Assembly: GCA_030144725.1 (NCBI GenBank)
Contig: JASKMD010000003.1
Coordinates: 13,722,496 to 13,786,495, forward strand
Length of the DNA stretch: 64,000 bases
Origin: Haematococcus lacustris
Taxonomy: Eukaryota; Chlorophyta; Chlorophyceae; Chlamydomonadales; Haematococcaceae
Direction of reading: 5' to 3'
Shown here one piece after another: positions 1-9,448 of this stretch (position 1 is the first letter of the stretch; each line of letters begins with the position of its first letter). Under the pieces are notes generated by a model. The model had not been told where the DNA came from, searched no databases, and saw nothing but the letters and a program-made list of their open reading frames with translations. A program made the position numbers and the translations under genes.

Positions 1-250
1 CCAGGTGCAGCGCAATGCAGCAACAGCAGCAGCAGCAGGGGGATCGAACCAGGCACCAGCTGGCAAGGCTCCGGGGACGACAGCTGCGCCGGGCAGCCGC
101 CCCGCCTCGCCTAACCAGGTGCAGCGCAATGCAGCAGCTGCAGCAGCAGCAGCAGGCCCCAGCCAGACAACAACCAAGACTGTGGCACCAGGTCGCCCCA
201 CCCTGCCCAACCAGACACAGCGCAATGCAGCAGCAACAGCAGCAGCCCTC
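1..250 (+). repeat. CAG-rich imperfect tandem repeat
   Basis: Three copies of a roughly 100-bp unit begin with a shared segment (CAGCGCAATGCAGCA) at about 10, 121 and 220, each followed by CAG/CAGCAG runs. In one frame it reads as Gln runs, in another as Ala-rich sequence with a repeated QRNAA motif. It lies just upstream of the endonuclease remnant and could be the low-complexity N-terminal coding part of the same LINE; that link is inference. Confidence 0.5.
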
Positions 251-489
251 AGCCATCTGCCCCCCCCCCCGCCCTTCCCCCAAGGGGGGGGCGGCCACTC
301 GGCCCCTGGCTCACCAACCAAGAGCCGCCCACTCTCTCCCCCTTTGGGGAATCACCGCACAAGACATCAAGCGGGGTTGGGTGCGTCTGGGGAGACTCCT
401 ACGGGTAAGCTCAGGGCGGTGGGGGCTCAGGGCGTGGGAGAGGGTCGGGGCTAGGGACTCGCCCCCCGAGAGCTCAGGTTAGCGGTGGC

Positions 490-1113
490 ATGACACCGCT
501 ATTACAGCTATTAGGAGGCTGGTGGCCGAGCATGATGTCATCGCTCTGTGCGAGACACGCAGCAATAGGATAGCGGAGTTCATGCAGCATGCGCCCACCC
601 ATAGTGCCTTTCACACTACTGTTTCACGTAAGGGGGTGCCGGGTCAGGGGGTGGCCCTTCTGCTGCGCAAGGAGAACCAGTAGTGCCATGCAGCTGCTTT
701 GGGTCAGGCTGGCAGGGTGTGTGTGTGGGCTTGAGGGCGATGTGTTGCTGGGTGTGTGCTACATACCCCCCGCTCACAATGTCTCCGAGCACTTCAACCA
801 CTTGCTGCTAGAGCTCCAAGAGGCTACATCACACACACCACATGTCCTCCTGATGGGTGACCTGAACTCTCATTTAGGCAAGCTGAGCGAGATAGGTGAC
901 CTCCATGGCTGGGCCATGCTGCATCCGGAGCTTTGCGTGCCTAGGATTGGCCCAGCCAAGTCTAACTTAGCGGGCAGGGAGCTAGTTGGCCTACAGCATG
1001 ACACAGTGGATGATGCCATGCTTTTTATCCTTGAGTGCACTGCCACGAGATCCATCAGGGAGCAGCCATGTCTTTTCAGAACAATAATGAGATCTTGCAT
1101 GACTTCATTTTGA
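490..1113 (+). pseudogene. decayed LINE fragment, APE-type endonuclease
   Basis: Conceptual translation shows the endonuclease/exonuclease/phosphatase fold of non-LTR retrotransposons in two frames. About 500-660 gives a segment with the catalytic Glu (ALCETR) and GVALLLRKE, ending at an in-frame TAG near 690. From about 690 another frame continues with LLGVCYIPP and the Asp/Asn motif LLMGDLNSH (about 855-875). The reading frame is therefore broken at least once and no reverse transcriptase follows, so this is a truncated dead copy. The family (APE-encoding LINE) is recognised from motifs only; the clade cannot be told. The 5' side runs off the window. Confidence 0.6.
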
Positions 1114-1447
1114 GCCCATGGGCACCTTTGTTTGTACACCTTAGATTGAAGTGCGTTACAGAAAGTCCCGAACCCCTAGAGGGGGAGGGCGGCCAAGCAG
1201 CCTAACGGCTGACGGCTTAAGCGGTGTAAGCCACCTATCTATCTACCATCCATTCGATCGGGGCGGAAATGGTATCCATGGTAATATATCCATTACTCCA
1301 TATCCATTCTATACTTAATTAGGGGCGCAGACCGCTCCCTTGGCCTCGGTCTTTCTCAGGCCACAGCTATGTTGGGATCTCACTAGCCATGCACCATGCT
1401 AGTAAGCCCCATGTGAACAAGCCCCGGCTGCCTGAAGAGCCGGGACC
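1114..1447. other. intergenic, no gene seen
   Basis: No credible coding potential. It holds the 3' side of the LINE remnant, a short run of TATC/CCAT-like repeats around 1225-1310, and then the 3' flank of the minus-strand ATP sulfurylase gene. Confidence 0.5.
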
Positions 1448-4400
1448 TCAGCTGCTCGACTCCTCAGCTTGGATCTGCTCGCGTAGCACCTGGACCACAC
1501 TCTTGAATGCAAACCACTCGGGTATGTCGTCTCCTGCTCGCAACATCTGCCTGAACTTGGTACCTGCAGCCAACACAGCAGCAGCAGCAGGTGCACATCA
1601 GCATCTGACTAGGCTTGCAAGTTGCCAGGCTGCGTCAGCGGTGACATGCAACGCTGGCGGTATCTGAGTATACTGCATCCTGGCAACTGCTATGTAGTAC
1701 TAACGACAGACAGTGATGAGTGAGAAACGATGGACAACCATGAGACATGCCAATGGCCCACTATGGCTGTGCCTTGCCAGCTGGGGCACCATGCATGGAC
1801 ACATCATTCTTCCCTCCCCCTTCAGACACAACAATACATGTTATCATTGCCAGGGCTGGTATGACATTGTGGTGCTTGCCTGATAGGTTGAGCTTTGTCA
1901 GCTTCTCCCGGTCAGCAATGTCAGCCGTGACATAACCCTTCTCCTGGGTGTATGCAATGTTCAGCGAGGGCACAGTCTGCATGCCCAGCTCTGCTGCATG
2001 CTTGTTGGCCATCTCCTGCACCACACCACATGGTACAACATGCCATACAAGTGGCCAGCTGCATTGCGCTTCACATGGGCCTGAAGTATAAGCAGATGCC
2101 AGCACAAGCAGAGAAAAACAAGTTGCAATACCAGCCCATGTGATGCCAGCAGTCTCAGCCTTCATCTCAAGTCCTCAGCGGCAACTGGGGGATGCAATCA
2201 GGTACAGCTAGGCACCGCTGTCCTGCTGCTTGTGTGCAGTGCTGCATAAGCCTGCATGCTGCCCCTCCATGCTGCGTCCTCCCACCATCAGCAGGTAACT
2301 TGCCTGTGCATCATATGCGCCGTAAAAATCCACGCCTGTCAAGCTGCTCTTGCTGCCGGCCATGTCACGCCCAATGATGAAATGGGAGCAGCCTGCAACA
2401 AGGGCAGGAGTGGACCAATTTCAAGGGGTCCTTGCCAACAAGAGAGTTCCAGCAGTGCAGAGCAAACAAGTGCGGGGCAACACATAGGGCACATACTCCA
2501 ACGCTGGGTGATGCCTCGTGCTGGACCTCAAAGTCCCATGACTAACCCCCTTACCATAGTTTTTGCGAATGATCATGTGCTGAATTGCTTCACGGGGTCC
2601 AGCCATGTGCATGGAGTAGGGCAGGTACGCCCAGCGAAGTCGCGGGTTGTTTGCCTCCGCCTTGAGCACCTCATAGGTCTGGTACCGGATGTTGCCGGGG
2701 ATGTCATCATCCTGCAGCAGCACACCAGGCAGGAGACGCCTGGCGCGCCTGCACACCTACCATGAGCATGCGTAGCATGCCGTGCACATCTACACCACTG
2801 ACTGATTGTGCAGTAAGTTGGCATTGAGGAGACATGAAGCATTTACATGCATGGCTGCACAGTACCAGCTTGGCCCTGCTAACGGCTGTGCATTGCTGGC
2901 CTGGACTTTTCCTAGCCTGCATAGTGATGGCATAGGCTGATTTCAGCAACAGCCCTGTCTTACTCCTGGCCCTGACCTCACTGGTGCCAACTGCTCCATG
3001 GCTTCCTGACTACCATCTCGCCACCCCACACCTGTCACCAACCTGAGTGGGCCCCACTGTGGGGTGCACCAGGCACACCGCTCCTGGCCGGACGTTGCTG
3101 GCGTCTAGTGCACGGATGAACAGCTCATAGTGTGCGCTGCACCGTACAGCCCGCACACAACACAGAGGCGATGGCCGAGAGCAGGGTGATGCATGACCGT
3201 TGCTGGTGCAATTTTCTTAGCTTCCTGATGACAGCACCGCAGCATGTTACTGACCATTGCAGTGTGATGAATTGAGCCCATGCACCACAACCATTCAATG
3301 GCCCCCACACCCTGAATAGCCATGCTGCCTATAGTTGCAGACACCTGTAACTTGTAAATCTTGTGGTATTTGTACACCAGCAAAAGCTCCTGCTCCGTGC
3401 CGTGTCAGGCATGTATTTGTATGGCAGCAGCTAACTCTAGACGACTGGCCTCCCTGGACCCACCCTTGAGGTGTTTACTCACCGATGGATGGGGTTGCGG
3501 CACTGGAAGGCCAGCACGTCCTGCCCTTGTGGCAGAGAGGCCCTGACTTCAGCAGGTGTGGCGCAGGGGAACACACGAGTGGGGATGTCCAGGCCCTGTG
3601 CCCAGGCATGCATGGCACAGTTTAGCCAGGCTCTAGCCACGATGCCAGCCCTTGTTCACCATCTAGTAGCTGACAGCTTATGCCATGCTGGCTTACTTGA
3701 ATTTGGTGGCTTACTTGCACAACAATGGTGGGCACCACACTGGTCATTGCTGACTTTGATGTCTAGCAACATTGCAGTTTGCGTTTCACTTCACTGTCTC
3801 AGTGTTGACATCACGTACTGCTGTGCTAGCCATCCCGTGCTGCGTGCTCACGTGCTGCTGTGCTAGCCACCCCTTGCAGCGTGCCCACCTGCAGCTTGCC
3901 TCCAAGGTAGTATTTGCCCCGCTCCATGGCAATCATGGACACAGCCGGGTGCTCCAAGGTGGTCACGCCGTACACTTTGCTTGCCTCCTTCACCTACACT
4001 CGCAGATGTCCATGAAATGGCTCAGCTGATGTGCACAGATGATCAGGGTCAGCTGGCAGGTCAGCTCAGCAGTGTTTCAGCACAGGGACTGACCTTATCA
4101 GGCTGATACTTGCTTTCCACATGCAGTAACCCAATGTTCTGGCCCTTGTATGTAATCAGCACACAATCTCCGACCATTACATCCTCACGGTCGGTGTCAA
4201 ACACCACTGGGATGCCAAGCAGCTCGCCTGTCTGCGGGTGCCAGGCATGGCAAGGCAACAGGTAAGCCCATGCATGTTAAGCCATTGTGCATGTGGACCA
4301 TCACACACCGTGAGGCGCATGGTGTCCACCACACTGTTGTAATCTTCTTGGTTGAGGAAGCCTGTGAGTGGGGAGAAGCCTCTGCGAAGAGAAGCAGGGG

Positions 4401-4938
4401 AGGTTTGACAACACCAGCTTCCCCTTCGGCATTGCTTTCTTGCTGGGGGTCGTACCCGACGGACAGCAACTCTACATCGCAGGCGTTCCGGTCACTGGCC
4501 TCCACAGTCTTTGTGGCCTTCTGAGCTGCAGCTGCCCATTCGGATTCGGGCAATTGCAGGTTCACCAGCTTGCCGCCATGGGGTGCAATTAGGCCTTCCT
4601 GAACAGCTGGCGCCGCTGCGGCAACTGCCCTGCAGAGGGTAAGAGTTACTTTGCAACGTTGAACTTTTTGTTACGTGGCTGAGCGTATCGAGCATCGAGC
4701 TCATGAGCACTGCGTTGCGCAAGGTAATGACCACAACAGAATCCTATCCTTACCGTGTAGCGACCATGCCTCGCGTTGCACGTGCGGCACGCATATTGTG
4801 GGTAACACAAGGCAAGCGCTGCCCAGCAGTAGACAGAGTGGGTGCATTCCTCGCCGGCACAGGCAAGCGCGGTGCGTAGCTAGTCTTGAAACCACTGCTG
4901 CTACCAAGGGCGCGCTGCTGAGGCGTGAGAGCAGCCAT
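1448..4938 (-). CDS. ATP sulfurylase (sulfate adenylyltransferase), plastid-targeted, about 11 exons
   Basis: Makes adenosine 5'-phosphosulfate from ATP and sulfate, the first step of sulfate assimilation, probably in the chloroplast. The start is ATG at 4938; exon 1 (4938-4754) encodes an Ala/Ser/Arg-rich transit-like peptide and ends at GTAAGG. Later exons, on the minus strand, read as family motifs: [11 protein letters not shown] (exon from 4629), [16 protein letters not shown] (about 4395), a beta-rich segment (about 4227-4094), [18 protein letters not shown] (about 3990), [12 protein letters not shown] continuing across an intron into [18 protein letters not shown] (about 3500 and 3130; the QxRNP nucleotide-binding motif), [23 protein letters not shown] and [18 protein letters not shown] (about 2716-2561), [10 protein letters not shown] (about 2390), [13 protein letters not shown] (about 2010), and [19 protein letters not shown] with stop at 1448. 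Phases fit at every junction I checked. Two introns appear to use GC donors (near 2311 and 1889). Exon limits are approximate. This is the bacterial/algal-type single-domain enzyme, with no APS-kinase domain. Confidence 0.93.
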
Positions 4939-5374
4939 TTCTGCTGATGTTCAGTAGATGCCGCCAAACCAAATGTGGCGCATGGATAGGATACATGTCG
5001 GACAGAAAATGACAGGAAACCGACTCTTATTAGTAGGACGGCTGTAACTCTGCACTCACTGCGCCAAATACTATGCTAGATGATTCACAATGTAGCCAAC
5101 CCGGCCAGCTACCTGTCACCCATCCAAAATAATTATCTAGTCAGTAGGCCGTGCACAGCAAAGCATCAAAGTTAGTGATTCAAGTTTGAGCCGTTGCGGA
5201 GCATGGAGTCATCGCTACGACCGCCCGCGTCGCTTAGGCTGCTCTACGTGTGCATGCGCGTCGGCAGTAGCAGTCGGATCAAAAAGCGGTTGCGGGAATG
5301 GGGCACGGAGGCAGTTGGCAGGTGCGGTTGGGAGAGGTGGCCACTACAACCTTTGTCTAACTATGTCTCGTGTG
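4939..5374. promoter_or_regulatory. 5' flank of ATP sulfurylase gene
   Basis: No ORF here looks coding. The segment next to 4938 must contain the ATP sulfurylase promoter and 5' UTR, but I see no recognisable regulatory motif. Confidence 0.3.
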
Positions 5375-6216
5375 TCACCGCTTGCGCTTGGCAGCTGTCC
5401 GGGGCTGCCCTAACCCAGCAGGTGTGGTACGCTTGCGGAGCGTGCAGCCAGGAGCCGGCGCTTGCGCCATAGCAGCCTGCCCCTCGGTGGCAATTGCAGC
5501 TAGTGCTAACTGATACATGTGGCCGAAATCAGGTGATGCAGGGGGCCCTTCGCCCCACGAGCTCCCGCCCTGCTGCAAGGGTGGCTGCTGTGGGGGTGGC
5601 TGTGGGGGCGGGTGGGGCTGTGGGGGGGGCACACCAGCTGGCACAACTCTGCTGCACCCTGCTGTTGTTGCTGCTGCTGCCACCCGCTGCTAACTTGCAT
5701 GGTCCCACACATTCACCACAACCACCCCAACACTGCAAGCAGCTGCTGTGGCTTTGCGTGCGGTTGTGGCTGGTGCCTTGGCTACGGCTGCAGCCACCTC
5801 ATGCAGCCGCACCGCAGCACGAAGCTTAGGCAGTTGCAGCGTGAAGTCTTGCACATCTATGTTGTTGAGGGTGGACTTATGTGTGTGCAGGGACATATGC
5901 TCCAGGAGCGCAGACAGCTCCATGAAGCGGCCAGCTCCATGCTTCAGCAACTGTAGCAAGGACTGGAAATCTGCCATCGCATCATCGAGCTACTGGTGGA
6001 GCCGCTCAACTTCTGCCCGTAACTGCCTGTTTCACCCTGTGCCTTCATCATAGTTTCACCCTGTGCCTTCATCATCTGAGCTTTTAAGCCATTAGGGCAG
6101 CATCTAAACCCCGCCTTGGGTGAGGCATGCAACTTTTGCAGGTGCTGGCGCTGCTTCGGGCTCAGCCTTGTACTCAGGTGTCCCCAACTAACAGAAAACC
6201 TACACCTGGTAATCAA
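5375..6216 (-). pseudogene. decayed coiled-coil ORF, paralogue of 6670-7185
   Basis: The minus strand from 6216 begins with a segment containing SPKAGFRCCPNGLKAQ, clearly related to SPRAGYLHCPSGLKAA of the ORF at 7185. A 24-bp direct duplication (encoding MMKAQGET twice, about 6040-6080) follows. The next stretch, including ADFQSLLQLLKHGAGRFMEL, is in another frame and is interrupted by a TAG near 5990. The 3' part is Pro/Gln-rich and ends in basic KRKR-type sequence at 5375. The function of the family is unknown. Short introns could explain some frame changes, but the in-frame stop suggests decay. Confidence 0.45.
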
Positions 6217-6669
6217 AACGACGCCGCGTCCCAGCCACGTGGTCTCTAATTATGCTACGCATATCCCTGGATAGAGCACTCTGTCAGCTACGGGGTGAAG
6301 TGTGTAGCATAATTCAGTAATTCCCGTGCACTGTGTTGAGCGCACTGGCGGCTCAAATATTAACATTCAAATTCATGCGTGTTTTGCTCATGCGGGCCTC
6401 GCCGCGATCGACCGCCGCGACCGACGTGGCCCATTAGCCCCTGCAAACAGTCAGGGACAGTCGCCGCAGAAAAAACGGTCATCACGGCATGCCAAACAGA
6501 TGCAACTGAGCAGTACAAGGTGTGTAGGCCATTGCTTTGTTACCTTGCTGGGTAGGTTGGGTCCGATCCCTCATGCCCGCCTTGCGCTTGCGTGTCGAGC
6601 TCGTGCTCATCTCCGTTGTTGTCCCCTGCTGCTCCTCAGGTGCAGCAACAAGTGGAGGGGTGAGCAACC
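6217..6669. other. intergenic, nothing recognised
   Basis: About 6540-6660 may be the Pro/Ser-rich 3' end of the minus-strand coiled-coil gene: the antisense frame ends with STRKRKAG, resembling the basic tail of the paralogue at 5375. The rest shows no gene or notable repeat. Confidence 0.3.
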
Positions 6670-7185
6670 CTAGGGCTGCACTAGCACTTGCTGCCTGCTG
6701 CTGCCAGGGGGGTGCAGCAGGAGGGGGGGGAGGGTCAGGGGCGGCACCCACACCAGCTGCCTGCTGCTGCCAGGGGGGTGCAGCAGGAGGGGGGGGAGGG
6801 TCAGGGGCGTTAGTAAAGGACGGCGCTTAAACTTGCACAGCTGGGCCTCTAGGCGGTGCACATCACGCCTTGCAATTGTAATGGCCAGGTTGCACTGCTC
6901 GATGACTGCCTCTAGAGACTCGTTATCCAATCTCAGCTGCCTGTGTGCTGCCTGTAGGTGCTGGTGCTTCTCCTCAAGGTCGTGGATTTTGGCTGCAAGG
7001 AGCTCCTCAATAGCATGTAGCAACTGAGCCTCGGTCATCAGCAGCTCATTCTCTGCCTGCACCTCTTGGGCAATGTCATTCGCCCTCCTTGCTGCAGCTT
7101 TTAGGCCGCTAGGGCAGTGCAGATAACCAGCTCTTGGTGAGTTATTTAGGGCCTGAAGGTGGGCATCCCGCCGGCTGCGCCCCAT
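6670..7185 (-). CDS. coiled-coil protein of unknown function
   Basis: The 171-codon ORF starts at ATG 7185. Residues 8-35 carry the family motif (SPRAGYLHCPSGLKAA). Residues about 36-125 are a heptad-rich, highly charged coiled coil (for example ELLAAKIHDLEEKHQHLQ). The C-terminal third is Pro/Leu-rich and is encoded by a near-perfect tandem duplication of about 66 bp (6700-6830). A decayed paralogue lies directly downstream on the same strand. I do not recognise the family. It could be a transposon-encoded accessory or capsid-like protein or a lineage-specific gene; nothing in the sequence decides. Confidence 0.4.
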   Translation of the reverse strand: MGRSRRDAHLQALNNSPRAGYLHCPSGLKAAARRANDIAQEVQAENELLMTEAQLLHAIEELLAAKIHDLEEKHQHLQAAHRQLRLDNESLEAVIEQCNLAITIARRDVHRLEAQLCKFKRRPLLTPLTLPPLLLHPPGSSRQLVWVPPLTLPPLLLHPPGSSRQQVLVQP

Positions 7186-7199
7186 TGGGGTGGGCTGGA

Positions 7200-7347
7200 G
7201 TTGCTAAGGCCGGGACAAGGAGGGAGGGGGAGGTGGGTGGAGGGGTGGGAGGGATGGGGAGTGGGTAGCAGGGGTGGGAGGGCAGTGAGGGGGCTGGGAG
7301 GGGGTGGGAGGGGGGGTGGAGTGCGGGGCTGAGGTTGGGAGGGGGTG
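7200..7347. repeat. G-rich minisatellite, left of Gypsy element 1
   Basis: GGGTGGGAGGG-type sequence. A nearly identical block of about 90 bp recurs on the other side of the Gypsy element (13554-13640), so the element inserted into a G-rich tandem array. The G-tracts could form quadruplexes. Confidence 0.75.
7343..7347. repeat. target site duplication GGGTG, left copy
   Basis: GGGTG directly precedes the 5' LTR and is repeated directly after the 3' LTR (13554-13558). Confidence 0.85.
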
Positions 7348-7554
7348 TGTAGCGAACGGCTCCTCGAAGCCTAGCTCGCCTCACGGTACTTCTGTACTGC
7401 AGTGTGACATGGTGGGCGAAAGGGGCAGGTGGGCCTTCGTGCACACCTGCTTCAGAGGTTCGACTCCTCGGGGGAAACGTTCTAAACCCTGGCCGTGTCA
7501 CGCTGTGGGAAAGAGGTGGTTATCGGTTATCGGCGCTGCTCTTAGCACGCTACA
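7348..7554 (+). repeat. 5' LTR of Gypsy element 1
   Basis: TG...CA ends, 207 bp; appears identical to 13347-13553 and is a close match to the 208-bp LTRs of the second element. Confidence 0.95.
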
Positions 7555-7557
7555 TTT

Positions 7558-7575
7558 TGGTTTCCGACCGACGTT
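7558..7575 (+). promoter_or_regulatory. putative tRNA primer-binding site
   Basis: Begins with TGG (complement of a tRNA CCA end) 4 bp after the 5' LTR. The same sequence is conserved in copy 2 (48524 onward). The tRNA is not identified. Confidence 0.5.
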
Positions 7576-7603
7576 GTACTAACGCCACTTTCCCTCTGAG
7601 CAA

Positions 7604-9448
7604 ATGACTGCCAACAAGGAGCCTCCTTCTGGAGGAGATAAACGACCGGAGCGTTCTGCTCCTGGGGGCCAAACTCCTGGCTCCCCGCCCCCAGCGACTC
7701 CGAACGCCACTACTGGTGCCCCAGCAGGAGTCCCTGCTGCGACTGGGGTGCCAACTACTGGCACGGTGGTATCTATTACTGCCCCCGCTCTTCCTGTGCC
7801 TATCACGAGTCCCGCCTTCGCGGAAATCGAGAGAGTTACTGGTCTACCCCCCGCCCAGGCCATGGATCTGCTAAAGAACGTGCTGCAGACTCTGAACGCC
7901 ATAACCTCCGCTCAGCCTCCAGCTACCACGGCGCCTCCGACTGCGGTGGTCCCTGGAGTTGGACCGCTGTCGTATGCAGGAGCCCTGACAGCTGCCCCGA
8001 TCTTGCCTGAAACTGGCACCTCTGCAGCAGCTGCCCAGGCCGATGAGATCCAGAGGCTACGCCAGCAGCTGGTGGGAGCCACTGCGAACATGCAAGCGTC
8101 CCAGAACGAGGCTTTCAGGGTCCGGGCCGAACTCTCTGAGATGGAGCGCCTGCAAGCCCTGCAGAACGCGGTGGTGGGTGGTGAAACAGCTGTATCTGCC
8201 ATTCGCAACCAGTATTCACAGTCAGCCCGACCTGCTGTGAATGGTAGTAGTGGCATTTCTGCTGCCCTAGCCGCACCTGTTGCACCTGCTTCGTCGGGCA
8301 CTGCTACTCCTGCCGCACCTACTGCGCCACCTGCAGCACCAGCAGGACACCTGCCGCCGTCTCAGGTTGCTGTGCCTGTCACCGCGCCAGCCTCCCTGCC
8401 CAGGATAAAGGTTCCAGGTCCTGACAAGTGGACAGATCAGTGCCTGGCCACATCCAGGGTTGCAGAAATCTTCTGTGAAGACCTTGAGGTTCATTGTGCA
8501 TATCTGCGCATTGATCCTGCTGATGCATTGCCCAACTTCCTGTCTGGCAAGGCACGTGAGGTGTGGTACCCTGCTACTAGGAATGCACACATTCTTGCTC
8601 ATGGCACTAGGCCAACCTGGGCCCACCTGCGTGCTTCTTTCAAGGAGATGGCTGGTGACGATCTGCGTAATGAATCAGACGTGCACCGCAGGAAGCTGTT
8701 GGATCCTGGTGCCCTACGCATGTCAGCAGGTTCCACCCTTAACTCCTACATCACGGAGTTCCGTAACACTCTGACAGTGGCCGGTGCCACGTGCATGGCA
8801 CCCTCCATGCTTGTTGCCACTTTCATCAGGGGCCTCACCCCTGAACTGCAGTCTCGTGTGGTGCATGACCTTGCACTTATGCCTGACCCTAACCTGACTG
8901 ATGCCATTCAGGCTGCTGTGAATGCACAGAAGGTTTTGTTTGCAGTGGCCACTAATCAAGTGGGCCGTCGTCCACCTGCACCTGTGGCTGCCTTCGTGCC
9001 CCGTAAGCAGATGGACCGTATTCGAGGCTTCACCGCCCCTGCTGGAGGATGTCTTCCTGCGGCCCCTCGTGGCCCCTACTGGGATGTCAGTAGCAGCAGC
9101 AGCAGTGGCCACCGTGGAAGTCGCCACAGCAGCCAGGGTGGTGGACGTCCTCCACGACCCCCTCCTCCTGCTGCCCCTGTGTCTGATGCCCCTCCCAGGC
9201 CACCTCCTGGCCACGCCTGCCACCACTGCTGGAACCCCGCCCATTTCAGGGACTACTGCAACCTGAAGCACCTGTCAGCTGAGGAGGCCCGCCGGGTCTC
9301 TGGGTTCCCCCGTCCCTCCTCCCTGGGTCCTCCTTCTGGTCATGGTGCTGGGGACCGTCCCCCCCGGGGTCCAGGCAAGCGTGACCGCAGCCCCCCAGGC
9401 AAGGGTGGATGGAAGCAGCAGGGCAGCAAGGGTGACCGCCGCCGCTGA
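7604..9448 (+). CDS. gag: Gag polyprotein, Gypsy element 1
   Basis: 614 codons from ATG 7604. It packages the element RNA into cytoplasmic particles. Residues 1-120 are Pro/Ala/Thr-rich; a coiled-coil stretch lies at about 145-200 ([17 protein letters not shown]). The retrotransposon gag core follows at about 265-450 ([16 protein letters not shown], then [15 protein letters not shown]). The tail is Ser/Gly/Pro-rich with one CCHC zinc knuckle ([14 protein letters not shown], about 537-550) and ends basic. The stop is TGA at 9446-9448, after which the same frame stays open into pol. Confidence 0.95.
   Translation: MTANKEPPSGGDKRPERSAPGGQTPGSPPPATPNATTGAPAGVPAATGVPTTGTVVSITAPALPVPITSPAFAEIERVTGLPPAQAMDLLKNVLQTLNAITSAQPPATTAPPTAVVPGVGPLSYAGALTAAPILPETGTSAAAAQADEIQRLRQQLVGATANMQASQNEAFRVRAELSEMERLQALQNAVVGGETAVSAIRNQYSQSARPAVNGSSGISAALAAPVAPASSGTATPAAPTAPPAAPAGHLPPSQVAVPVTAPASLPRIKVPGPDKWTDQCLATSRVAEIFCEDLEVHCAYLRIDPADALPNFLSGKAREVWYPATRNAHILAHGTRPTWAHLRASFKEMAGDDLRNESDVHRRKLLDPGALRMSAGSTLNSYITEFRNTLTVAGATCMAPSMLVATFIRGLTPELQSRVVHDLALMPDPNLTDAIQAAVNAQKVLFAVATNQVGRRPPAPVAAFVPRKQMDRIRGFTAPAGGCLPAAPRGPYWDVSSSSSSGHRGSRHSSQGGGRPPRPPPPAAPVSDAPPRPPPGHACHHCWNPAHFRDYCNLKHLSAEEARRVSGFPRPSSLGPPSGHGAGDRPPRGPGKRDRSPPGKGGWKQQGSKGDRRR

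Noticed and set aside
7142..7501. Minus-strand ORFs across the LTRs (also at 13282, 48233, 54163)
   Set aside because: They recur only because the LTR is repeated; antisense to the LTR with no domain.
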